Positions 1 to 10,800 of a DNA stretch of 64,000 bases are shown here, in pieces (position 1 is the stretch's first letter; each line of letters starts with the position of its first letter). Source of the DNA: Dendrobium chrysotoxum (lineage: Eukaryota; Streptophyta; Magnoliopsida; Asparagales; Orchidaceae); the NCBI GenBank assembly GCA_019925795.1, contig CM034313.1, positions 652,501 to 716,500 on the forward strand. The letters are read 5' to 3'. Made by a program: the position numbers and the translations under genes. The notes below the pieces were generated by a model. It was not told where the DNA came from. It saw only the letters and a list, made by a program, of their open reading frames with translations, and did no database searches.

Positions 1-235
1 CTATCCGAGGTTGTATGTCGGAGCCTTTGCTCGACGACGTTAACCTGTATGGAAGAGGTCGAGAGAATCCACCAAGGATGTGAGACCTATCCGAGGTTAT
101 ATGTCGGAGCCTTTGCTCGACGATGTTAACCTGTATGGAAGAGGTCGAGAGAATCCACCAAGGATGTGAGACCTATCCGAGGTTGTATGTCGGAGTCTTT
201 GCTCGACGACATTAACCTGTATGGAAGAGGTCGGA
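1..235. repeat. 86-bp tandem repeat, about 2.7 copies, cut by window edge
   Basis: Units begin at 1, 87 and 173 with CTATCCGAGG and are nearly identical (GACGACGTTAAC, GACGATGTTAAC and GACGACATTAAC variants). The third unit breaks off near 235. The array probably continues left of the window. No coding potential was recognised. It may be a minisatellite or part of a transposon LTR. Confidence 0.9.
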
Positions 236-581
236 TCGAATCCCCCTGTGATCGATCTTCTAATGATTGAGATGCAATAAAGACTGCGTATTTCTCAGAT
301 CATGGATAAAGATACTATATTTGTCAGTAGTTTTTCATTGTCATTTATATTCTTTTTAAAGAAAGAGACAATATCAGAATTGGACGAACAACGCATTATA
401 CTACTGTAAGACAATACAATAGTTCCCTTGCACAATATAAGAGATACATATAGGGACAACCACATCATTTGACTTGGTAGAAATACTAAGGACATTAGAG
501 TGACGTCCTACTTATCATAGAAGAGATACACAATGCTATATGACAAGTAGTATTACTAATACAACTACACAAAGTGCGTGG
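236..581. other. Non-coding gap, nothing recognised
   Basis: AT-rich sequence between the tandem repeat and the broken gag. I see no continuation of the gag-pol frame here, so the gypsy fragment on the right seems to be cut off near 582. Confidence 0.4.
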
Positions 582-2141
582 TCATTCAATCTCGCCAACC
601 ATTTGAATATTATTCAACTGTTGTCTTTGTTGTTGTTGATTTTGCCCCCCAGTTGGACCAGCTTCATCTCGAGCAGGTGAGTTTTGGATGAATTGTCGAA
701 GATATCCTTGTCGGATCAACCTCTCGATCTCATCCTTGAGTTGCTTGCAGGCTTCAGTAGTGTGTCCACGACTACGGTGGAAATAGCAATATTGCTCATG
801 GTTCCCAACATTTGGCTTCAAAGAATTAGGCCACTTGATATTTTCTTTATCTCGAATGGCCATTAGTATGTCGGTTCGAGTTGCATTGAGAGGCGTATAC
901 TCTTTTTCATGTCGGAACTCGCGTTGTGGTATTGGGGGTCTAGGAGATGAATTTTTCTTTCGTTGCGAAAATGATTCCTCTATTGTAGGGGCGTTCTTAC
1001 GCTTTCCAGTTGTTTGCTCAAATTACTTTCTATGAGAATTAATGGCTTCATCAGCAGAAATCTGAGCTTCTACACGATGGATCAGGTCAGCATATGAATG
1101 AACCGTGTCCCGCATGAGGGCCGAATAGAAAGGACCAGGACGAAGGCCTCCAAGGAAGACCCCTCGGAGCAGTTCTTGGTCCACTCCCGGAATCTGTCGA
1201 GCCTCGGTGAAAAACCGTTGAAAATATTCTTTTAATGTTTCTCCCTCGTTCTGACGGATCCCAGAGAGATGAGAAGTATCCTTAATAATTCTTCGGTTGG
1301 CTACGAACTGTTCGACAAATATTTTGGCCAATTTGACGAATGTGGGGATCGTTCCGGCTGGAAGTGAATAGAACCATGTTCGAGCTTGTCCTTTAAGAGT
1401 GGTAGGGAAAACCTGGCAAAGGAGTGCGTCTGAGGCTCGTTGAATATGCATAATGGTCCTGTAATGGTCGATGTGCTCGTACGGGTCAGATGTCCCATCA
1501 TAGGACTCGATGCTTGGTAGCTTAAAGCCAGCCGGAATAGGGTATTGAAGAATGGCTTCCGTCAGGGGTGATGACTCCTGGAAGTCCCACTGACGAAGAG
1601 GTTGCCTTACGCCTCCTGTAGGGAACTCCTCTCGAACCAATCGTCGCAGTTCGTGGCGTAGGGTATTGCGAGGGAGCTCAGCAATGTGATGTTGGGCTAG
1701 CTCCTCAGGGAGGTCTTGAAGAAGGAGAGATTGCCGACCTGTGTGCGGAGGATGGGTAGAACTTGCTGTATCAGCCAGTTCGTTATCTTGATGTGACTGC
1801 GAACGCCTCCTGAGTGGAGGAAGAGGAATCTCGTCTTGAAGATGTTCGATTTGAACAGCTTCGACTCGTGGTGGATCTCGAGGGAGAAGAACCTCCTCCT
1901 GAGGTGCTAGGGTCGGTTGTCGAGTCTCTCGCAAGAGTTGTAGGATCTCGTTTTGAGATTCTTCCATCTTTCGAATTCTCTCTTCTAGGGAGGGTCCCGA
2001 GGTCCCTTCTCCAGGTGCGTTTTGCCCCCCGGGGTATAAAGAGGCAGATATCGGACGTCTATGATTCATAGACTGATTCCTGGATTGATGAGAGTGAGAG
2101 CGGGAGGCTCCTATGAGGCGACTGTTATGCCTGTTGACCAT
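582..2141 (-). pseudogene. gag: Ty3/gypsy Gag, truncated, one in-frame stop
   Basis: Structural Gag protein of an LTR retrotransposon, which packages the element RNA in cytoplasmic particles. The minus-strand frame from ATG at 2141 runs 372 codons to a TAA at 1023-1025 and then continues in the same frame to 582. A single nonsense change, possibly CAA to TAA, therefore separates two open parts. The first part has a proline/arginine-rich N-terminus and a Retrotrans_gag domain (around FKLPSIESYDGTSDP and QARTWFYSLP). The second carries a CX2HX4HX4C knuckle (CYFHRSRGHTTEAC). No protease, RT or integrase follows, so the copy is truncated at its 3' side. The knuckle form matches that of the giant Tat-type element in this window, suggesting the same broad lineage. 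Confidence 0.8.
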
Positions 2142-2171
2142 CGTAGCAATACCTGAAGTTGTGGGATAAGT

Positions 2172-2189
2172 TTCCCACAGACGGCGCCA
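2172..2189 (-). other. Primer binding site of the left gypsy fragment
   Basis: On the minus strand TGGCGCCGTCTGTGGGAA lies 3 bases inside the LTR end (LTR ...GCAACA, then GTT, then the PBS). It begins with TGG, pairing with the CCA end of a tRNA. The exact tRNA is not certain. Confidence 0.65.
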
Positions 2190-2192
2190 AAC

Positions 2193-3240
2193 TGTTGCGG
2201 ACTCAAATATACGCGGCGATAGAGTTTAAATTTCCGTCTCAGCGTTGTACGTATATCCAGCACACAAACAGAAGAATGAAAGAACACCAGGATTTTTACG
2301 TGGAAAGCCCTGAAAAAGGGAAAAACCACGGGGCCACGCCCAGTTGAAAGAGTTCCACTAGTATTGTTTGAAATACACGAGGCTAATTCGTCCTTTAAAT
2401 TCAGGACGATCAGATTACAATGAGTATCAGTTACAAGGTCAAGCAGAGTTTCGACGTCACTCGGGTGTCCGGCAGAATTCCGGCGTCACTTGGAAAGAAT
2501 TCCGGCGTCACTCGGGCGTCGGGTAGAATTCCAGTGTCGGGCAGAATTCCAACGTTGCTCCGGCGTTGGGCAGAGCTCCGGCGTCCCTCGGGTGGTGCTC
2601 TGGCGATGCTCCGGTGGTGTTCCGGCGGAGTTCCGGCGAAGTTCCGGCGGTGTTCCGGCGGTGGTCGAGGAGGAGCTGTTCCCTCCTAAACTTCTCTTCT
2701 CTTCTTCTTCTCTTCTTGGCTTCTTGGCTTCTTGGCTTGGGTCCCCTCTTAAGAGAAATAAGGGGCTATTTATAGTTTTTCTGGAGTGGCATAGCCCGTA
2801 AATATGTGAGGGATCAAGGGAAAATAAGGAGTGATCCGGATGAACGGTCGATATTGAATCCCTTGATCATGAACCGTTTATCAAGCATTTGAATGTCTTA
2901 ATGATATCAGAATTCTGCGATCTTGGGCTCGTTGGATTCGTCTCGTCGAGCCGCTCGATTCGACTATAAGCTCATCAAAATCGGAGACCGTTTGGTAACT
3001 CAAATTGCTGTTTGATGCTTCCAACAGCACTTCGGGTACTTGATTTGGACTCGTTTGGGCTCGGATTGAGTCGAATTTGGTGTTGTTGGATTCGTATTTC
3101 CGAGACGCTCAGTTCGACTATAAGCTTGCTGAAATCGGAGTTTAAATAGTCTCCGAATTAATTTTTGAAGTTTCCAATTTGAGTTTTTCCTCGAGATTCG
3201 TGCCCGATCAAGATAATTTTCCGATGACGTATCAATGACA
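2193..3240 (-). mobile_element. LTR of the left gypsy fragment (about 1.05 kb)
   Basis: Read on the minus strand it begins TGTCATTGATACG (3240) and ends GTCCGCAACA (2193), next to the PBS and gag leader. A TATA-like CTATAAATAG lies on the minus strand at about 2766-2777. Between 2455 and 2680 is a GC-rich stretch of reiterated TTCCGGCG-type motifs. The outer boundary at 3240 is set by the TG...CA rule only, because the partner LTR is missing. Confidence 0.65.
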
Positions 3241-4537
3241 TATTATGTGTATAATTGTCTGTATTTATAACTAAACTTTACATTAAAAAGAAAGAATTAA
3301 ATGATCTTAATAAAAACTAAATGTGAAAGGAGCAAGCTCTTGATTAAGGCTCAAGCATTAATGGTTTAAGCAATTAGCCAATTTGAATTGTATGTATTTG
3401 ATGAGGATCTTAATGGTGTCATTGATTTGCATAGTAAGATATACACTTGTAGAAAGTTCGAAGTAATGGGTCTTCCATGTGAGCTTGCATTGGATGCAAC
3501 TCGTGACCAAGAGTGTTAGCTACTCCATATGCTATGGGTTTTACACTCAAGAACCCTAAAGTTAATTTCACATTTGAAAATTTATATATGAAAGTTGCGA
3601 CTTGCGATTTTGGCCAGCAAACATAATTGGGACATTTTGTGGTTTACAACTAATAAATACAAAGAAATGTAAATTTCTTTTTTGTAGCTATTAGTGGCAA
3701 GCCGGTGGTGACCATCACACAATTCACATATTAAAGTTTCAACGAGCTCATTGATAGAAAGAATCCACATAAAATTTTATATATTTTCTTAAATTTCAAA
3801 ATAACTCCAAATACAAAAAAAAAAAAAAAAAAAAGAAATTATAAAAGTCTTAGGGCCTTACAAGTTACAACTCTATAATATGAATTAAATTAATTATTGT
3901 TCTCACAAATTAAGACACGTAAAATGAAGTCATATTGAGCTATAAGAAAATAAATACTTTATTCATTTTTTTTATTGTGACCTATTATTTTTGTGTTGCA
4001 ACTTGCAACTGCTTTTTATTTTAATCTTTTGGCATTTAATCGTCAAATATCCTTTACTCGTTCGTATTTGCAACTCTTATTCCAACTGTTGCATTATTTT
4101 ATATGAAATGAATTAATTATATACTTTATAGGCTATTATTAAATCACATAAGAGTTGTCGATTTTTGGCTTATTTTCTAAATTCTTATGACATTAATTAA
4201 GCATCTTATAAGAAAATAATTTTATGATTGCTCTCCTTTTTTATCAATTAGTTCTCTATATATATATTTTTATTCTGAATTAGGTTCGATCAAAGAGCCC
4301 AGTATTTTTTGCTTAATTACCACCGCTTTTAGTTTTAATCTTTTGGCAATTCAAAAAATTAAAAAAAAAAAATTTTGCTGTATACAACTTCCAACTCATT
4401 ATTAAAGTAAGCATCAACTACTTTATCGTTTTGTAAAACTCTTCTTCACCAAACATATATAAGTTCATATTCATAAATATTTATATGCAGCAGACCTATG
4501 GCTGCTGCTGTATAGGGTATAGATTCTGAGGAAGGAG
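3241..4537. other. Intergenic AT-rich DNA and ABCB upstream region
   Basis: No gene recognised. It holds an A-tract near 3815-3834 and generally AT-rich DNA leading to the ABCB start codon. Confidence 0.4.
4456..4462 (+). promoter_or_regulatory. Candidate TATA box of the ABCB gene
   Basis: TATATAA within CATATATAAG lies about 76 bases before the ATG at 4538, a plausible plant core-promoter spacing with a short 5' UTR. Many AT-rich matches occur nearby, so this is only a candidate. Confidence 0.4.
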
Positions 4538-4777
4538 ATGGCAAGCATAAAAGGTGAAGACAGAGGAGCAAAGAAATATGAGGAGAAGAGCAGTTCTCTT
4601 CCCTTTTACAGATTATTTGGTTTAGCAGACTCCATTGACATAATCCTCATGATCCTTGGCACAGCTGGAGCTATAGCCAATGGAGCTGTCATGCCTATCT
4701 GTATGCTGCTAGGAGGAAAAATAACTGATTCTTATGGAGCTGGTGATGTCAATGATGTTGTTCATAGAGTTTCCAAG
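4538..4777 (+). CDS. ABCB exon 1
   Basis: 80 codons from ATG, with the N-terminal cytosolic part and the first membrane segment ([18 protein letters not shown]). It ends HRVSK in phase 0 at a GTACAA donor. Confidence 0.88.
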
Positions 4778-7771
4778 GTACAACTATAATTTTTTTTTTT
4801 TCCCTGCTATCCTACTAGTTGTTTTTCTAGAACTGCAAGGAGAAAAAATTAAGCTTAAAAAAAAAAAAAATTGAAAGAAGAAACTCTTTGGTCTGTACAG
4901 ACAGATGGCTGCAAGGAGAAATTCTTAGGCTATATTTGAGATAATTTTATGAAAAGAATCAGGTCTACACCTAAAAGGATGTGATAATTATAGCAAATTA
5001 TCCCAAACATCCTTTGATTTAATAGTAGTTAACAACAACAACATCACCAAGTCTTTATCCCACTACGCAGGATCAACTACATGAATCTTTTGTCTCCATT
5101 GTGTCCTCCTAAGAGTTAAATTTTCATTTAAATCTAATACAAAGAAGTCATTTATAATAGTTTCTAACTAAATCTTTTTAGGTCTACCTCTATCTTTTTT
5201 AATATAAGCCAAATCCAGTACATCTATTCTAGTATGACTCCTGATAGAATTATAATACCCCGAACCAAGGTCTTGTATCGTGAAGAAGTTGAAGAAGATG
5301 AAGCAGAAGAATGATCTTTCATTACTCGGAGCCACATTAAGATGAAGAGGTTGAAGGTTCCTATCGTTTCGACACTTGAGGTAGCGCAAGAAGTCAGAAT
5401 CGATTGCGATGCTTTCGTCGCTTGGGCCACAGAAGACTAAGGAATGAATACGAAGCAAACGAGTCGATTCAGTCGAAGGATTCTACCTTTCTATAAATTA
5501 GGAATGAGAGGTAGAGACGAGGGAGACCAAGAGAGTGAGTGCGAAAGCAAGGAAAATGATCGCGCGAGCAGCAATCGACGAGCACGAGCAGCTTGGAAAG
5601 GTAAGATTAAAATCTATAAATAGTGATTTATTTTGTAAATAGTAAATTCTATTAAGAAAGTTTAATATAAAATCTATACTTTGAAAATAAATTAGAAAAA
5701 TATTAAAATTAAATATTAGTTTTGAGTATTAATATACTAAGAGCATAATTATATTAATATATAAGATTTTAAATTAGATAGGGAATAAATTAAGCTTATA
5801 TTATGTTAAATCATAAATTAGATTTAGAAGAGTAAATACTTGAAAAGTTAAAAATAATTTGCATAGAGAATGAGAGTATATTTAATAAGTCAAGTTAGTA
5901 ATAATTAAATTATGATTTTATTCATACTAAAATGATAACAATGAGAATGTATTTATATAGGATTTAAGCTGACTGCGATGGAGGGGTGATTAAAGTAAAT
6001 TGTTAAGGCATCCGATTTCGAGATGAGTACTCATTTCTTTTAATTATAATAATGATTTTATTTTCTCTTAAATTAAATGCATCAAATATAGTGTTACCTG
6101 CTTATTTAGTCTTTATTGCAAGCTAAATCATGATTTGCCTTTCTCATATTCAATGATTGGTCATTTTGAATCAAATAAAAATTTACATGTGTTTTAATGA
6201 ATGCTATATGAATGAAATGACTAGATATATATACTTGTATGTGCAATATTGATTGATGGAGCACACCCCTTTATAGTACTGGTTGGGATGCAATGCACCT
6301 GCGCATGTAAATAAAAAAAGTTATAGAAAAGAAAAATGAAATGGAAAATGGATACCTTTATTAGTACTATTTTAGACGGTATCTCCTGTGACGGTTATAT
6401 TATTTATGAAAAAAGATAAATATATGAAATATGCATAACATTGATGAACATGTCTAAAAAGTTAAATTACAATTGTCTTATATTTTGAAATAAGCATGCA
6501 TATTATTCTCAATGTCTTGTGTTATTGTAGTTTAGAAGCATGATATGCTCACTAAGTTCTTTTATGACTCACTCTTATAATTATAAATGAGTACAAGTAT
6601 TATTCATAAGATTAAAATGAATAGAAGATGAGAGAATGTATATCATAAGCGTAACGCTCTGAAAGAATGTTATTTATAGAATTTGATTTTGAAATTTTGA
6701 GGTTTTAGTGGCTCTTTCTATGTATTGGAATTAGTTAGTTAGTAGTTGAAGATTTAATCAACCGTCTGACTATCTGTTCCCGCCTCATCAATTCGAGCAT
6801 TCAGGTCGGGTCGTGATAAGAATACCATCGTTTAAATTCTAAGCTATCAATATGTTTAGCCTTCTCTCCAGCCCATTTAGTTGCTTGAATACATAAAATA
6901 TTTATCTTCTTATGAATCATAATATCTATAAACTCCATTAATTAGCCTGTAAGAAAACTTTTCAAGTTTCTATCATAATTCTAGTTAATTTTATGGACTA
7001 ACTCCATTAATTTCATCGTTTAAATTCTAAACAGTTGTTATAATTCCATGAATCATAATGTTTAATTGAGTGGTAATAACTATAACACAAAAAAACTGAC
7101 TTGAAGTCTACATGTGCTCATAGTTTTTTATTAACTTTTAATTAACAAAGTTTTTACCAACTTCATGATATTTTAAACCATAAAGCTGCTACAATATAAC
7201 AACTGACATCACCACCACAAAAAGTTTGTATAAGCCTTTCTTGGCATTGTGACAATTGTCAAAGCCTAGTTTCGATAAAAAATTTTCTTACAATTAATAA
7301 CTAAAATTAACTAATTGAAATACTAAGCTCTTTACGCTTGCAGCTGACTCTGCAAATGTTCTACATGGCAGCTGGATCAGGGCTTGCATCTTTTCTCCGT
7401 ACGTTCTTGACTTGAATTGTTTTTTAAGACTAAATTTCAGAAACTACAATTTATTAATGTTCTTCTTGATAAATTTCAGAGGTAACTTGTTGGATGGTCA
7501 CTGGGGAAAGGCAAACAGCAAGAATAAGGAGTATTTACTTTAAATCCATATTAAAACAAGAGATTGCGTTCTTTGATTTGGAATTAAACACAGGAGAAGT
7601 AATGGAAAGAATGTCAGGGGACATCATCCTCATTCAAGAAGCCATGGGTGAGCAGGTATTTATTTTTACCGAATTCATTCTCATCTAATATGCATATAAC
7701 TAAGAATGAAAGAAACAAATGTCTATCTTAATATCAACGCAGTGGTGAAATCAATGAGTTATAGGAGCAAC

Positions 7772-7859
<88 letters not shown>

Positions 7860-10800
7860 GTCAATTTGGAATGATAATGGAAACTCCCTTTCTTATCTAT
7901 GTGGAGTAAAACAATTTCAGAACTCTATTAAGACCCTTCTGGCAGCATTTCTATTAATATATGTCAAAGTTTTAGAAGAAAAAAACCTATTACCCATCTC
8001 TAGTAAAACACTTTGGGGCATTTTTTCAAACTGTTGGCATGTATGAAATAAAGTAATTTTGGCAAGTTGAAATGTTTGACACTTGCCTACTTATAAATTG
8101 GATGTCGAACATGAGCGGTGTGGTGTCAGATCAAATAGCTCATACAAAATTAACAAATAAAGCATTGCATGTTATCTTACCTTTACCATCTATGCCGAAC
8201 ATTTTTAGCCATGCCATCATTTAATTGAATACTCAAGATTAGTTTGGCACTGAGAATTAAACGGTTTTGGTGTTATTCATAAAGTTTTTAAATGTAGCAC
8301 ATTACTTAGAATAGAGATTTGAATTAATCTGTAACTATCTCAGTTGCAATTTTACAGGTTGGAAAGTTCATCAATCTAATATCAACATTCCTTATTGCCT
8401 TCGTTGTTTCATTTGTTGAAGGATGGTTACTCACATTGATCATGCTGTCTACAATTCCACCTATGGTGGTTTGCGGTGCTATTATGGCAATTGTTCTATC
8501 CAAGATGTCTTCAAATGAACAAAAATCATACATCAAAGCTTCAGAAATTGTTGAACAAACTATAAGCTCAATAAGAACAGTAAGTAGCAAGTGAAATAAA
8601 GCAAAAAATCAGTACTTCGAAAATTGCATTAATAGACCTAAACCATACATTCATAAACTAAATATGATGTTTATCTTGCTAGGTAGCATCTTTTACAGGG
8701 GAGAAACTTGCTGTGCATAAATATAAGAAGGCTTTAAATGGTGCCTATATTTCTTGTATTTATGAGGGACTGACTACTGGGTTAGGCGCTGGGCTTGTAT
8801 TGTTCCTTAACTACAGTAGCTATGCTTTTGGATTGTGGAATAGTTCAAAGCTGATATTAAATAAAGGATACACTGGTGGAGATGTCATTGCTGTTATCTT
8901 CACAGTCTTGGTTGGTGCTTTGTAAGTTATTCATTTCTTGCCTTTTTTCCAGTTTGATTAATTTTACTAATAAAGACGCGCAAAAGATGGAAAACATTTA
9001 AAACTTGTTGTCTCTTATGCAACAAAGATGGCATTAACTAAATGTAACAACTACTTAAAGGGAAAGAGAACATAAGTAACATGTCATCTCTTGCAATACG
9101 GAATACACACTACCTAACTCAACACTACAAATTTTGAAGTTGATGCTCTCACATCACATTAGGTTCCTTTTGCAGTAAAGCAACAATTATAATATATTTG
9201 TTTGTAACATTATGAGTGGTTATTTTGCTAAACTTTTTAAGGAAGAATGTGAAAATACGATTGACTTTAGTGACCTTAGCATCCTAAAGGAAAATAAAGA
9301 TTTTTGTTTTTATCGACGTGTTAGTATAACTGAAGTTAGAGAGGCTTTAAAGAAAATGAAGGGTGGAAAAGCTGTTGGACCTTATGATATTCCAATAGAG
9401 GTGTGAAAATGCTTAGGAGATGAAGGAATTTCTTGGCTTACTAAACTTTTTAATACTATTTTGAAGACTAAAAAGATGTCAAATGAGTGGAGAATAAGTG
9501 TGTTAATTCCTATTTTTAAGAATAAAAGTGATGCACAAGATTGTGTGAATTATAGAGGAATTAAGTTAATGTGTCATACTTTAAAACTATGGGAGCGAGT
9601 TATGGAGCGTAGGTTGCGGCATGATACTAATTGATGAGGACATAAACCCGAGATTTCGACACGTGTACCATCAACGGAGATGTAGATCGACGGCCACCAT
9701 TTGTAGTCTTTACTTTTGATGTATTTTGCACTTTGTTTATTTATGTATTTTCAATTTTCCAGATTACCCTTAGGGGTAGTGAGTCTCTATTGTAGCCCCG
9801 AGGGCATATATGTCTTTTATTTTTATTTTCCTAGTCTTGAGGCCTATATATTAAGGTCTCCATGCATTATATTTGGTTAATGAATTTTGAATGAAAATTT
9901 TCACTTGTTGTCTTGATCTCTTAGTGAGTTCATGATAGGAGAAGGATCTCTTTGTGAGTTTCAAGATTTCAAGGTCTCTTTGTGAGTTCTTGAGGAGGAA
10001 ACACTTAAGGTTGGTAGCTTCTTTGATTCCCCAAACCCTCTCATATTTTTTCTTAATTGAGTTTTTCCCCCTCCCCAATTTCCCCTTGCCGCCGCCTCCT
10101 TGGGCCGCCCAAGACCACCGCCACCGCCCCTCCTCTCCCCTCCCCACCCCTTGGCCTCCCACACCCCTACCCGCCGGCCTTCCCCTTTCCCCCTTCTCTT
10201 GGGATCAAATTTGAAATTCAAATCTCCCAAGAGACATTAATATCTTTCCTAAAATAAGCTCAAGATTTTAGGCAATCTTCATAATTGAAATTCAATTCCA
10301 ATTTGAAATTCAAAATATTGCCAATTACTTGCATTTAAATTAGGAAACTTCCTTTTTATAAAAATCTGAAATTTACTCCAGATTTTGTTTCAAATCTTAG
10401 ATTAATTGAGAGGGCCCCACCTAATTAAACACCTACCCCTCTCTCCTACTTATATGGCCTTATGGGGTTTCTCTCTCTCCCAAATTAATTCTAAAACTCC
10501 ACCAAATTAGCGCCTAATTGCCTCCCTAAACCGCAACCCCTCCCACCCTTATTTGGATTAATTTGTAATTCAAATTAATTCCCCCCTTCCCTCCAAATTC
10601 CCTCAAATCTGAATTAATTTCAGATTTCTGAAATTTCCCAATTCTCTCCTCTTTCTAGCCGCCCCCTTCCCCTTTCTCTTGCCCCAACCCTAGCCGCCCT
10701 CCTCCCTCAAGGACCACGAAGCCGCCGTCCTCTTTTCCTCTTTGTACTTGTCTTCTTCTTCACCTCAAGGCCGATCCGGACGTTGATCACGGATTCATTG

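Noticed and set aside
551..555. TATTA as a target duplication partner of 3241-3245 for the left gypsy fragment
   Set aside because: A 5-base AT-only match by chance is likely, and no second LTR lies next to it.
7775..7859. CRISPR-like or regulatory repeat
   Set aside because: A plain CT/AT microsatellite without spacers.
9954..10257. Proline- and glycine-rich frames near 10 kb
   Set aside because: They lie in the C-rich part of a solo LTR and occur on both strands.
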